Origin: Capsaspora owczarzaki ATCC 30864
Taxonomy: Eukaryota; Opisthokonta; Filasterea
Reading direction: 5' to 3'
Assembly (NCBI RefSeq): GCF_000151315.2
Contig: NW_011887295.1
Coordinates: forward strand, 310,001-374,000
Length of the DNA: 64,000 nt
The position numbers were made by a program, and so were the translations under genes. Each line of letters starts with the position of its first letter. The first letter of the stretch is position 1. This document shows positions 31,612 through 41,918 of the stretch, piece by piece. A model generated the notes under the pieces. It had not been told where the DNA came from, ran no database searches, and was given only the letters and a program-made list of their open reading frames with translations.

Positions 31612-34437
31612 TTACGAAGCCCATCGACTCCAGTAGCTGTTGACAGAGGCCGACCACGTTGATTCCGAGGTGACGGCAGTGGCTACTTGCGAAGAAAGTG
31701 ACGGCGCAGCTAGAGTGCTCTTCAGGCTGCGTTCCTCGTCGGGACTGAGCTGGAGGAGCTTGGAGAGAACGGGAATGAGATGCTCACGCGCGTTGCCTTT
31801 GGTCTCGAGGAACTTGAGGACAATGTTTTTCAAAAACTCGAGATTGAGCTCTTGACGCACGCGCTCCTCGTTACGCTCCAGTCGCCGGATTTCTTCTTTG
31901 AGCACGTGCTGCTGTTGGATGCCGAGCGATGCGGCGCGCTCGTGCTCTTCGAGCAGGTCCAAAAGATACCGAATGTGTGCTTGCGCCTCTTGGAACTTGG
32001 CGGTCGAGTCACCTGGGCCTGCCACAGCGGAGGCGATGGGTCCCGCCGCGCCAGAGACGGAGGTGGAAAGTTTAGAAATGGCCGACCACGCTGTCGTGAA
32101 CGGCAATTTGGCAACGCTGGCGAGTGCATCGGATGCTGCAGCTGCCATCGTGTTGGGAGTGACTGTGCCGCTCAATGCTCGCGAGTCGCTGCTGGCATCC
32201 ATCGCGCTCGCCTCGCTCCCGGCAGTGACGCTGGTTGGCGTAGGAGGGACGGAGGTGTCTCCGTTCTTGAGGAGATGATGCGCAGATTCCGGCGATTGTT
32301 GCTGCTGGGCCTCGGCCAGACTGGCTGTCGGAAGATTGGAAATGAGGCGCGCGAGGTCATCCTTGGCCGACGTTGGCGCAGGTGGCTGTGGATGGGGTGT
32401 CGAAGCGCCGTGCCCAGCTGGCGATTCCGCACGAGCATGAGGGGCTTCGCGGTTGCCAGCGCCTCGCAATGCAGCGACTTGTTCCTCAAGCGTTGCAACC
32501 TCATTGTCGCGCTCGAGCACACGTCGCGAGAAGAGCTGGGCTTGCTCCTCAAACCGCGTTTGATAGGCGTTTGCCAAGTCTTCACGTTCCTTGGCGCTGG
32601 CCGAGTTTGCCAGCTCCAACGCTTGGACGTGGTTTTGTTCGGCAGTTTGCATCCGCAGGATGAGCTCTGATTCCAGTTCGCGCAGCTGGTCTTGGTGGTG
32701 CTCGCGCTCCTGGGCGTGCTGCGATGCGGCAGCCTCGAGCTCCTGGACAGCCGCTTCTGACTTGGTCAGCTGTGCAGCTAGATCCAGCGATCGCTGGCGG
32801 TGTTGCTGCACCTCATCGTGCAGCGCAGTTATTTGGTCGAGCAGCTGTTGAGCTTGTTGTTGCGGTGGCTGCTGCTCTTGTCGTGACGACGACGGGCTTT
32901 GCGGTTCCGAGTGGCCTGTCGCAGCATCTGCGGAAGCTGGTTCCCCACCTGAACTTTCGTGCACACCTGAAGCAGCGGCGGCGGCCTTGTTTCGCTTGAG
33001 AACCGTGTGCACACGAATTTTATACTGCTTGTAGTCGTCCTGGAGTGCTCGTAACGTGGCCTCGGAGTTTTCTGCACGGCTGTTCGTGGCATCCAGCATT
33101 TCCTCGAGCTGCTGTTGTGTTCGTTGTGCGGCGGCACGCTCGTGCTCGACCTGCTGCGTGAGCGCTTCATAGTCGCGAAGCGCGTTGGCCAGCTGGAGCT
33201 GCAGAGCGTTCGCGTTTTGTTCTGCCTCTTGCCATTTCGTCTGCATTGTGCCTTGCTGCGTTGCAGCAGCTTCGAGACCAGCTTTTTGCTCGGCAATCTC
33301 CTTCTTGGCCTTGACAAGCAGCATTTTGAGTTTGCCGGCGCGCTCGTCCTTTTCCGTGGAGGCTGTCTGTGCATTGGTCAGCTCGACTGTCAGCTCGTCA
33401 ACGCTCGTCTGCGCCTTTGCAGCAGTGTCATGCGCAGCTTGCAGTTGCTCGGCAAGTGCAGCGGCCTCCTTGGCCATGTCGTCAATCGTCTTCTGCTGGT
33501 CGGCCATCTCGAGCGCCATCACAGAGTACTTGACGGCGACATCGCTCGCGGCCGCCGTCTGTCGCTGTTGCGCGTCCGCCTTGAGCTGGAGCACCTGCTG
33601 TTCAAGCAGCTGAATTCGAGCGGCGCTGTCGGCAAGCTCTGCGCTCTTGTTGGCGACCTCCTCCCTCAATCGCTGAGCGTTTGTGCCAGCATTGGCAAGC
33701 TCCTCAGCCTCGGCGGCGAGTTGCTTTTCAGCATTCACGGCGTCCTGTCGAGCGCGCTCGGCGGTCTGCTGGATGGATGCAACGCTGGCCTGCAGCTGTT
33801 GAATGGTCTGCCTGTCTGCCTCCGCGCGTTCCTTGTGCGATGCCTCCATCTGAGCCAGCTTGGTCATCATCGCTGTCTGAGCCGCCATCGCGGTCTCTGC
33901 AGCAGCGCGCGCTTCGTTCAACGCTGCAGCATCGTCCTGCTTGTTGGCTTGCGCGTCGCTCAATCTCGCTTGCTCGCCCGCAGCAGCAGCAGCAGCAGTG
34001 TGATCCTGTTGTAGTTGTAGTTGTTGTTGTTGTTGTTGCTGCTGCCGCTCCTCCTTCAGCTGGGCGAGTTCGGCCTCGAGCGCGGCGCCGCGTTGGCGCA
34101 GCCCGTTCGCTTCGGCCTCGGCCGCTGTGCGCTGGTGCTCGTGCTGGTCTTCCATCCGAGTCTGCCGCTGAGCCAGTTCTGCGCTGTGCTGCTCACGGAG
34201 ACTGGCGACGTCCGCCTGGTGCTGCTCCTGCGCTTGGCCGAGCTGCTTCTTGAGCGCTGCAGCTTCGGCGTTCGCTTCGTCGACCTTCGCCTTGGCCATT
34301 TGGAGCAGTTTGAGCTGCTTGCGCACCTGCTGCTGCAACTCCTCACGGCTGAGGTTGTCGACAGAGCTCTTTGCGACTGGCTGGGCAGAGGTGGCAGCGG
34401 CAGCAGCCGATGCCGCGGGTGGAGTTGGCTCCTCCAT
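31612..34437 (-). CDS. GRIP-domain golgin (GCC1/GCC88-like coiled-coil protein)
   Basis: One exon, 941 aa. Nearly all of residues 30-640 is heptad-rich coiled coil with many Gln/Ala/Glu, for example QQQVRKQLKLLQMAKAKVDE and LTQQVEHERAAAQRTQQQLEE. A second coiled coil before the end carries LLDLLEEHERAASLGIQQQ. The C-terminal segment near residues 860-905 matches a GRIP domain: NLEFLKNIVLKFLETK, then HLIPVLSKLLQLSPDE, close to the pattern of GCC88. GRIP domains bind Arl1-GTP on the trans-Golgi, so the protein is expected to tether endosome-derived vesicles there. The position usually held by an invariant Tyr (EYLKN) is Phe here. It is convergent with the LRR gene, whose stop is 134 bp away. 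Confidence 0.87.
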   Translation of the reverse strand: MEEPTPPAASAAAAATSAQPVAKSSVDNLSREELQQQVRKQLKLLQMAKAKVDEANAEAAALKKQLGQAQEQHQADVASLREQHSAELAQRQTRMEDQHEHQRTAAEAEANGLRQRGAALEAELAQLKEERQQQQQQQQLQLQQDHTAAAAAAGEQARLSDAQANKQDDAAALNEARAAAETAMAAQTAMMTKLAQMEASHKERAEADRQTIQQLQASVASIQQTAERARQDAVNAEKQLAAEAEELANAGTNAQRLREEVANKSAELADSAARIQLLEQQVLQLKADAQQRQTAAASDVAVKYSVMALEMADQQKTIDDMAKEAAALAEQLQAAHDTAAKAQTSVDELTVELTNAQTASTEKDERAGKLKMLLVKAKKEIAEQKAGLEAAATQQGTMQTKWQEAEQNANALQLQLANALRDYEALTQQVEHERAAAQRTQQQLEEMLDATNSRAENSEATLRALQDDYKQYKIRVHTVLKRNKAAAAASGVHESSGGEPASADAATGHSEPQSPSSSRQEQQPPQQQAQQLLDQITALHDEVQQHRQRSLDLAAQLTKSEAAVQELEAAASQHAQEREHHQDQLRELESELILRMQTAEQNHVQALELANSASAKEREDLANAYQTRFEEQAQLFSRRVLERDNEVATLEEQVAALRGAGNREAPHARAESPAGHGASTPHPQPPAPTSAKDDLARLISNLPTASLAEAQQQQSPESAHHLLKNGDTSVPPTPTSVTAGSEASAMDASSDSRALSGTVTPNTMAAAASDALASVAKLPFTTAWSAISKLSTSVSGAAGPIASAVAGPGDSTAKFQEAQAHIRYLLDLLEEHERAASLGIQQQHVLKEEIRRLERNEERVRQELNLEFLKNIVLKFLETKGNAREHLIPVLSKLLQLSPDEERSLKSTLAAPSLSSQVATAVTSESTWSASVNSYWSRWAS

Positions 34438-34631
34438 TTCAAAGTAGGAGAGCTCAGAACAAAACGCTTCTCAGAAAAACCTCGGGAAAAAAATAAAATA
34501 AAAGTGCGCCGTCTCAGAAAAGAAAAAATCACAGTAGAAACAAAAACCCTTAAAAGCAAACGGTAGCAAAAAAAAAAAAAAAATCAATTGTTGTTTTTGT
34601 GTTAAATTCATGCAAAACCAGAGAGGACGCT

Positions 34632-36718
34632 CTAGTCAAACGACTCGAGCTCGGTAATGGTGGCCTCGGCAGCAGGGGTGTCGCGAACAAGATTGCGGAG
34701 ATCGGCCAACAGCGCGTCGAGGTCTGATCGCGAAGGAGCCTCGAGAACAACGACCGCGCTGCTTGTCGACTTAAGGTGCTGCGCGGGCATGTTGGGGCGA
34801 ACCATGCACTCGCGAATGTCAAAGCTGCCATTGTACAGCTCGACCTTGTCCAGGGCACGGTTGATCAAGCCGGTATCAAACAGGTGGCCCTGAAGCAAAA
34901 TCGTGGTGCTCACAGCGTCCGTGTTGTCCAGCGTGGCTGCCGGGCGCACTTTGCTTCTTGCCAGCTCGCGACGCATACGCTAACAAAGCACAAAATCATA
35001 AACAAACGAAAAGAAAAAGCAAGTCAGCACCAGATCGCAATCACCAACAAACCAAAGCAACTTTCCCAAAAAAAGGAAAAAAGAAAAAAAAAGAACCTAC
35101 TTCAATGTACTTGTAGTTGGGAGTCAGCTCGTTGTGCGCGGCAATGCAGGCGCCGGAAAGGGAGGTCGGGAGCTCACGGGACTGCTGCTCAAAGGGCTTG
35201 GTGCCGTCGGAAAAGGCGAGATCGGCAGCAAAGTTGAGCAGCGCCGAGCTAAAGCTGCGGGTGGACTCGCGGGGCAACTCGCTCGCGAGCTGCTCAATGC
35301 CCATCATGAGCACACCCTCTCCGTCCACGCCATCGTGCGCGTGGTGACGGAAGGCATCGTAGACGTAGAACGGGCGGTCGATGGTGCTGGTGCGGCTGAG
35401 GAACTGGACAGAGCCGTCAATGTCGCAGCTAATGTCGGAAACGGCGAGCAGGCCATGCGTGCCGGCCAGGCTGCCAGGCGTGGTCTGGTGGCTCTCGCGG
35501 GCGTTGCGCTGGTCTCCGAGCAGCGCCTGAGCTTGTCTGTTGGTGAGCAGGCGCGGGTAGCGGCGATCCCAGTAGGTGGCGTTGATAATCACGTTGGCGA
35601 ACGGCGCAATGCGTTCGTGGAATGTGGGCACATACAGCTCTGGGTGGGCGTGGTATTCGCGGCGGTCGAACGTGTTGGTGGTCCAGGATGTCGAGGCTTT
35701 GGCGGCGTCGCCGTGCTGCTGCTTGCGTTCGTCGGCGTCATGGCGACGTGCGACCATGTCCTCTTCCTCAACCACACAGCCGTAAACCTTGAACCGAGCG
35801 TTGCCCTTGTCCGGTTGGTGCCAGCGGTGAGCCAAAGTGGGCAAGTCCGATGGCTTGACAAACTCGTGCGGGAGCAGCTTGAAAATCTCCTGCGCGCCCA
35901 GCGACGCACGGCCGTTACCAGTAAACACAAACGTCAGCGGGGTGATTGGGGCGGGCAGTCCATTCTTTGCAATTTCCTTGGCGAGCGCATCGACGGCAGC
36001 TTTAGCGGTTCTGTTCAGTGCGACGGCGACAAAGAACAACAACAACAAGCCGCAAAAAGCCCAGGGTGTGAGTGCCCGCTGCTGAAAGGCTTCAACAAGT
36101 TTGAAGCACAGCAGCATATCGACGACGTACTTTAGAGTCGGGTACATGTAGGCAGAGCTAATGCCGAGGAAAGGGGTCGAGTAGCCCAAGCTCAAGAATC
36201 GCTCTCCGAGTCCGCGCAACGTGTTGATCATGCCAACATTGCCACAAAGGGTACCAAAGGACACGAGGCGACTGCCGTTTCGCAGGCCGTCGAGGGTGAT
36301 GCTTTCGTAGTCAAAGAGGCTGTTGTGACGAGATGGTGATCCGTCGCACACCGGTGAGACAAGTGTTGGCAGCTGTACGAGCACTCGACTTGACATCTAC
36401 TCAGCAGCATACCGAATGTTATTCTTCAGGACTGCATCCAGGAATGGCATGCCTGCACGCTGGGCTTTGATGGTGCGCGTGAAGCACGCGTACGTGCGAT
36501 CGGGGAGCAGTGTTTCCGGCTTTGGACGTTGAACGCCCAGCAGGACGCTTGCCTCGCTGACATCTTCCGTCACGATCGCACCAGCAGCCCTATTAAAAAA
36601 CAACAAGCACACAAACAAATAAGTTAAGAATATAACAGTGGTTCAGCACAAGTAAGTGACTGATCAGAAGTCATCCAATTTCAGTGCGTTTTGCATTAAA
36701 GAGTGTCAAAATTTTCCT

Positions 36719-36751
<33 letters not shown>

Positions 36752-37293
36752 TTTTTTTTGGATGGCTTTTCTGCATTGGATTCTCAACGACTGATTCAAA
36801 GATCATTCAGTCTCGCTATTGATCAAGTCGAGCACAAACAGCAAGTAAAAAATCACTACAACAATACACGATTGCATCATCGTGTGATGACACTGTTCAC
36901 TCCAACGGTGTCGAGTGGATGAGTCGAAGCGGACTTGAAGTGAGTCCTCCCTCCAGTGTACAGTGTGCACCTCCATCGCCAATCTCCAATCCACTCTCCA
37001 CTCAATCACTCAAGCACTCAAGCACTCTCCCACTCTCGACTTCAATCGATAGAATCGCTCAGTTCAAAATGACAATTCTGGAACTGCTCGGGTGGGACGG
37101 ACGGACGGACGGACCTGTACTCGTCGTCAGAGAAGACGCGCTGGTTGCACGGCTGCACAAGCACTTTGACTTGGCGCAGCTCGCGGAGGATGCGCGCGTC
37201 CGTCGGCGAAATGGGTGCTCGGCGTTCCCACTTGTTGGCTGCCTCGCGCAGAATGCCAATCACGCCATTGCCGCGGAGGCGCGAGATCGACAT
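34632..37293 (-). CDS. Lysine-ketoglutarate reductase with C-terminal LOR/SDH domain, no saccharopine dehydrogenase
   Basis: First enzyme of lysine breakdown: lysine plus 2-oxoglutarate to saccharopine. Exons (minus): 37293-37115, 36589-36413, 36319-36131, 36010-35101 and 34979-34632, in phase, 600 aa. LKR motifs: GVIGILREAANKWERRAP, EDVSEASVLLGVQRP, YACFTRTIKAQ, LFDYESIT, RLVSFGTLCGNVGMI, LGYSTPF, ITPLTFVFTGNGRASLGAQE, YWDRRYPRLLT, SDISCDIDGSVQF. The last exon encodes LLQGHLFDTGLINRALD and a beta-rich segment of the LOR/SDH conserved region that in plants links LKR to saccharopine dehydrogenase (SDH). Here the gene stops after it. Intron 36011-36130 is a multiple of three and has no stop, so it hides inside an open frame. 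A 525-nt intron separates exons 1 and 2. A T-rich tract ending in CAG just before the ATG suggests a further 5' UTR intron. Confidence 0.92.
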
Positions 37294-37724
37294 GCCTTTT
37301 TGGGCTGAAAAAAAAGAAAAAAAAAAAAAAAAAAAAAAAAAAAAGGACTAACATCATTGCATTGCAAGTTGTCGACCAAAGAAAAGACCTCAAGATCAAG
37401 GTTGCGTCTCGATCTGAGCAAGATAAAGAGATGAGGCAAGACAGAAGAGAGCTGATTTATTTCGAAAGCTGATTGTTTGTTCGTGTAAGACAACACACAC
37501 CAAAATAAAATAAAATACTGTACAGAATCAGCATCACAGCAGAAACCAATCCGATCCGTTTCACCAAGACATCGCACCAACATTGACGAACAGCACAACA
37601 GAAAATGCGCAAAGCACAAAGGTCGACCGCAAAATGCACTGCTGCTACATTCAGGTTCCAGCCATTCGCTGACTGCGATCCTTCTTTGCAGCGCAGCTTG
37701 GAATGCCGCACGACCTCAGGGCTT
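37294..37724. other. Spacer between LKR and PLA2-lectin genes
   Basis: 431 bp holding the LKR 5' region (an A/T tract at about 37308-37344) and the 3' UTR of the lectin gene. No further gene is seen. Confidence 0.55.
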
Positions 37725-38614
37725 TCACAGCTTCAAAGTCGCGCCACGCCAGACGGGAACATTGCCTTGGCCAATAATGACTGGGCCGTCATCATACAGT
37801 TCGATAGTACAGGGGTAGACGCCCTTTCCGGCAGTATCGGATGTCCAGGTGGCCAGGTTGTTCTTGTCACGCAAGACCAAATTGCAGTCGTCCTGCATAA
37901 CGAGGCGGAACGGGCCCTGGCCGTGTCCATTGGTCCTTGTTGACCACAGGGCAGTGTTGCCAGGCCCATAGATGACAACGTTGCCATCTTCCTGGACCAG
38001 CATGACCAGCTTACCGGACTGGGAAACCAGACGCCAGCCGGATGGAATGGCACCTTTCTCGCCGTCGCCCCAGTCAGCCGCATACTTGTGCCCGCCGTAC
38101 ATTGTGCCGTGCACAGTAGTGGCTCTGTTTACGGTGTCAGCAGAACACTTCTCGCGAGCGGTTCTGTTGGAAGAAAAACGGAAACAAACAAACAAAAAAA
38201 ACCAAACAAGATTAGCTGTCGCGTGTTTTTCCTTCACAAGTTCTCATAGGTTCGACGATGCACTGACTTGAAGGCCTCGTGTCCGAGCTGTGCCACGCCT
38301 TCATAGTACGTGATGGCACGGGCCATGCAAAGCGGGTAGGTTGCAGCGTCCCATGTTTTGGACAGCCAAGTGCCGGAAAGTTTGCACTTGCTCTTGAGTG
38401 CAGCGAGAAATTGGCCGTCGCATGTCTCTTTGGACACGCCACAGGTGGAATAGCAATCGTCGTGTTTGTTGCACAGATCGCGAACGTTGGCATCCGGGAT
38501 GAACGCACCGAGTGCGCCGCTTGAGCCACAGCCATTGTGGGCGGCAACGCTGCCGATTGAAACAAAAAGTACCGCAGCCGCGATCAGGACAGCCCTGGCG
38601 CCTGTCGGAGACAT
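37725..38614 (-). CDS. Secreted phospholipase A2-like protein fused to a bulb-type (B-)lectin domain
   Basis: Exons (minus): 38614-38268 and 38163-37725, in phase, 261 aa. Residues 1-25 form a signal peptide (basic start, LIAAAVLFVSIGSVAA core). Residues about 26-116 carry the secreted PLA2 signature: CNKHDDCYSTCG with the catalytic His-Asp pair, then KETCDGQF, closest in spacing to group XII-like and fungal secreted PLA2s. After a short linker, residues about 155-260 are a mannose-binding B-lectin domain with the repeated QxDxNxVxY pattern: QEDGNVVIY and QDDCNLVLR, the second with Arg in place of Tyr. The protein would be exported and could bind glycans and cleave phospholipids, for defence or feeding (inferred). 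The order PLA2 then B-lectin is not one I know from characterised proteins. Confidence 0.85.
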
Positions 38615-39920
38615 GAAACAAACAGAAATGAGGAGTGATTTGATGATCGACTGAACCGGAACTGCTTAAATACTTGCTGACACGTCAGCGGTGAACGTGA
38701 CTGCAAAACAGCATAACGCACACAGCGTATTTTCGCAAAGATGGCAAAGAGTTCACGGTGGACGGGCAGGGAAACCTGTGGTGCAGAGGCAATGAAGTGA
38801 GTTGGTGGTGATGACGGTGCGCTACGGAGGCCATGGAGAGATTGAGAGCGAGACAGCGAGGGACAGGCGAACGAAACACGCGAGACAGAGTATACATGTA
38901 TGATCAACCCAAATTGTTTCCGGGTGACATCTTCCGTTATATTTTCGGGTGATGACCAGCCCAACCCGATGTTCGTGCATTGATTTCAGATTTCAGAGGG
39001 CTGGCAAGTTCCCAGCATGTCTGCAGACGATGCCTTGATTCTGCTTGTTTTCCATTGCTTTTGCAACTATCTTGGAGGGGTTTTTTTGCTCACTATTATT
39101 CTGATTGTTGCGCGGGTCATTCTTGTATTTTTCTTTTTGATTTAGTTTCTGAGCGCATCCACTATTGTTTGATCTTAACATTGTGAGCATTTCTCAGCTA
39201 ACAAATCGCCAACCCAGCCATCAGTTTTTGACTCAACCCCTCCCTCACCCCCCCCCCTCCCCGCCATCTCGCTTGTTTCCAGTGCGTTGACAACAAACAA
39301 GCACGGGGGCAGAGCGCGAGGCAATGTGGAGTCGCTGGTTTGATATTGACGACGACAACGCCCTTCGCCTCCTCACTTCCTGCCTCTCTCTTGCGCGCTC
39401 TCTCCCTCTCTCTCTCTCTCTCTCTCTTCTTCTTCTTCACTGTTCCACTCGTGTCTTGTGCCGTTGCTCGTTCGTCGGTCGCCTCCCCCTTCCAGTGACA
39501 GCATCACCCAGTTCCTGTTCGCCGCTTCGTCTTCCCCTGTTCACTCTGCCCCCCCCCCCGTTCACTCTGCCCCGCCTTGGGTCCAACCAGATTCATCATT
39601 CATTCTCTCCCCGTTCTCTCGGCTCTTCCACTCTTTGAACGCCGATTCGTCCGCTTACCAACCCAGTTTCCAAATCGTCATCGCACTGAAGAAGAAGAAG
39701 CGAAACTTATTTTTTGAATCACCACTAACGAATTCGTAGCACTTTCAGAACCCCCTTTTTATTGACTCACTTTGTTAATTTTTGTAGACTTTTCTCCAAC
39801 CAGAAGCAAACAAAAAACGCAAAGTTCGTCCAATTTGTGCCTCGGTTCGTGCTGCCAACGCCCCCCCCCCTCCACAACCCACCGCTGATTGGATCCAGGA
39901 AGGCACCCCTTAGCTAGAGA
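38615..39920. other. 1.3-kb divergent intergenic region
   Basis: Separates the starts of the PLA2-lectin gene (-) and RalGAP-alpha (+). A CT dinucleotide run lies at about 39405-39427, C tracts at about 39247-39256 and 39550-39559, and the segment is pyrimidine-rich on the plus strand toward RalGAP-alpha, as expected of a 5' UTR. No gene was recognised. Confidence 0.6.
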
Positions 39921-41884
39921 ATGTTCAGTCAAGGGCATCGGCACACGGCGTCGACGGGCAGCGGCACGAGCGTCGCAAGCAGCTCAAACCCAAGCACTGC
40001 TGCGGCGAGCCATCCTCCTGCAGCAGGAGGCGGAGGCCCAACAGCCGCTGCAGTCGCGAGTGCTATGCTGCTTGGTGGTAGCGCAACGCCAGCAGCGTCT
40101 ACACCAACGTCGACGGGCAGCGCGGCGTCGCATGTCAATGGCCGCTCAACGCCCACTCCCGCCACCGCCGTGCCAGTGCCAGTGCCAGGCTCAGCGCCGA
40201 CAGCCGCCTCGCAACACGGCGCGCATAGCGCCCTCGTTGCTCAACCGTCTGCCCATACTGCAGGCGACGACGCAGACGGAAAGCGGGAGCAAAAACTCGC
40301 GCGAAAGCTGCGGCCGTTCGACAAGGAGGAAGACGCCGTCAAGCGACTGCGAGCGCTCAAGGACTATTGCGAGGCAGCGTCGGACGCAGAGCGCAACGCC
40401 TTCTTTGCCGGGAGACACTCGGCCGTGTTCATGCTGATCTGGGATGTCTTCACCCACATTGACGCCACAGCACGGCACAAGTTCACCAAGGATCGCCACA
40501 TTCCGGACAACATGCGCGAAGACATTTGCACCATCATTTACATTCTCGAGCGCCTCATCCACGCCGTGCCAGACCTCATCCGACGCAAGTGGAACGCGTC
40601 GGCAATTGGTCACATTCTGGAGCGCCTGTTGCACCACGGCAACGCACACAAGCTGCGACGCGACGGCTTCAGGCTGCTCTTGCGCTGGCTCGAAACCCTG
40701 CAGGACGAGCACTACTTTCGCGCCCTGCAGCTCTTCCGCGATGTGATTGTCGCACAAGCGCCAGAGGGCACGCGAATCATCAACCAGCACATTACAACCA
40801 CCTGGAGCATGAGTGCCCATGTCGGTGCTGTCGGCGCCGAGGGTGGTTTGGGACACGCGGGTGGCGGTGCCACTGCGCCATCGTCCGCGCTGGTTCTGCC
40901 CGGCGGTTCACACGCATCCGGCTCCACGCCGTTGCCGACCACCTTTACAGACTCTGCCAATCAGCTTCCAGGGATGCCGGCGCGAGCCAGCTCTGAAAAA
41001 TCCAGCAACAGCCCGGGGCCCGCGTCCGCCACCGGGACGCCTCAGACGGCCCGTGCTTCGTTGACTGGTGGTACACTCTCGCCATCTTCCTCCAGCCTGC
41101 CCTCTCTGAGCACGCCTGTTGGCGTGCCAGTACCACGCTCGTCCGTCCAGTTTGCATCCCTCCTCGGCGCGAGCACGCCGGCAGTGCCCGTCTCGTCCGC
41201 GGCGCACGGTGGGCCTGGCCTGATCTGCCCTCTGCAGCCGCCGCCGCCGGGAGCGCCGACCATGGATTTTACCATCGACCTGCTGAACTTGTTGTTCGAG
41301 TACCTGACGAACGACTGCCTGGCCATGTCGCTCGACCCTCAGGGCGGCATGACCGTGACAGACGAGAGCATGGCTCGCTTTGACTATCTATTTTCGCTGC
41401 TCAAGCGCTTCCACTTGACGACCTTCTATCCGGACGTCTGCAAGCGGATTGGGCTGCTCTCGCCAGATGCGACGTCAGGCTTCACTTCTCAATGCCCACC
41501 CTACTTTCATTCCGTCATTGTTCAGTGGCTTGTCAAGTGGTTGTCTGGCACGTCGTCCAAGCACCGCCACATCCGAAGTGTCCTCTACCGGACTGTCCAA
41601 CACACCGAGCTTGTCCACGAGATTCTGCGACAAAGCTTCCTCATGCCCGTGACGCACTGCGACACCATCCATGCCACAATTGGCGTCTACCGCGAGTGGA
41701 TTCGGACGGAAAATCCGCCACGATTTATGCTCGAGCCGCTTCCAACCGCAGGAGCCGCCGAGTCGTCGAACAATAGTGCTTCTTCTGGAAGCAACAGTCC
41801 TCGTGCAACTTCGTCGGTGCCCCGTCCAACAGCGGCGACTCCGGTCGCCTCTGCCACCACAGCCACGACAAAGAACGCGGATGC

Positions 41885-41918
<34 letters not shown>

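Noticed and set aside
39247-39560. C tracts and CT runs as a telomere-like or satellite element
   Set aside because: They are short and irregular and fit a pyrimidine-rich 5' UTR of RalGAP-alpha.
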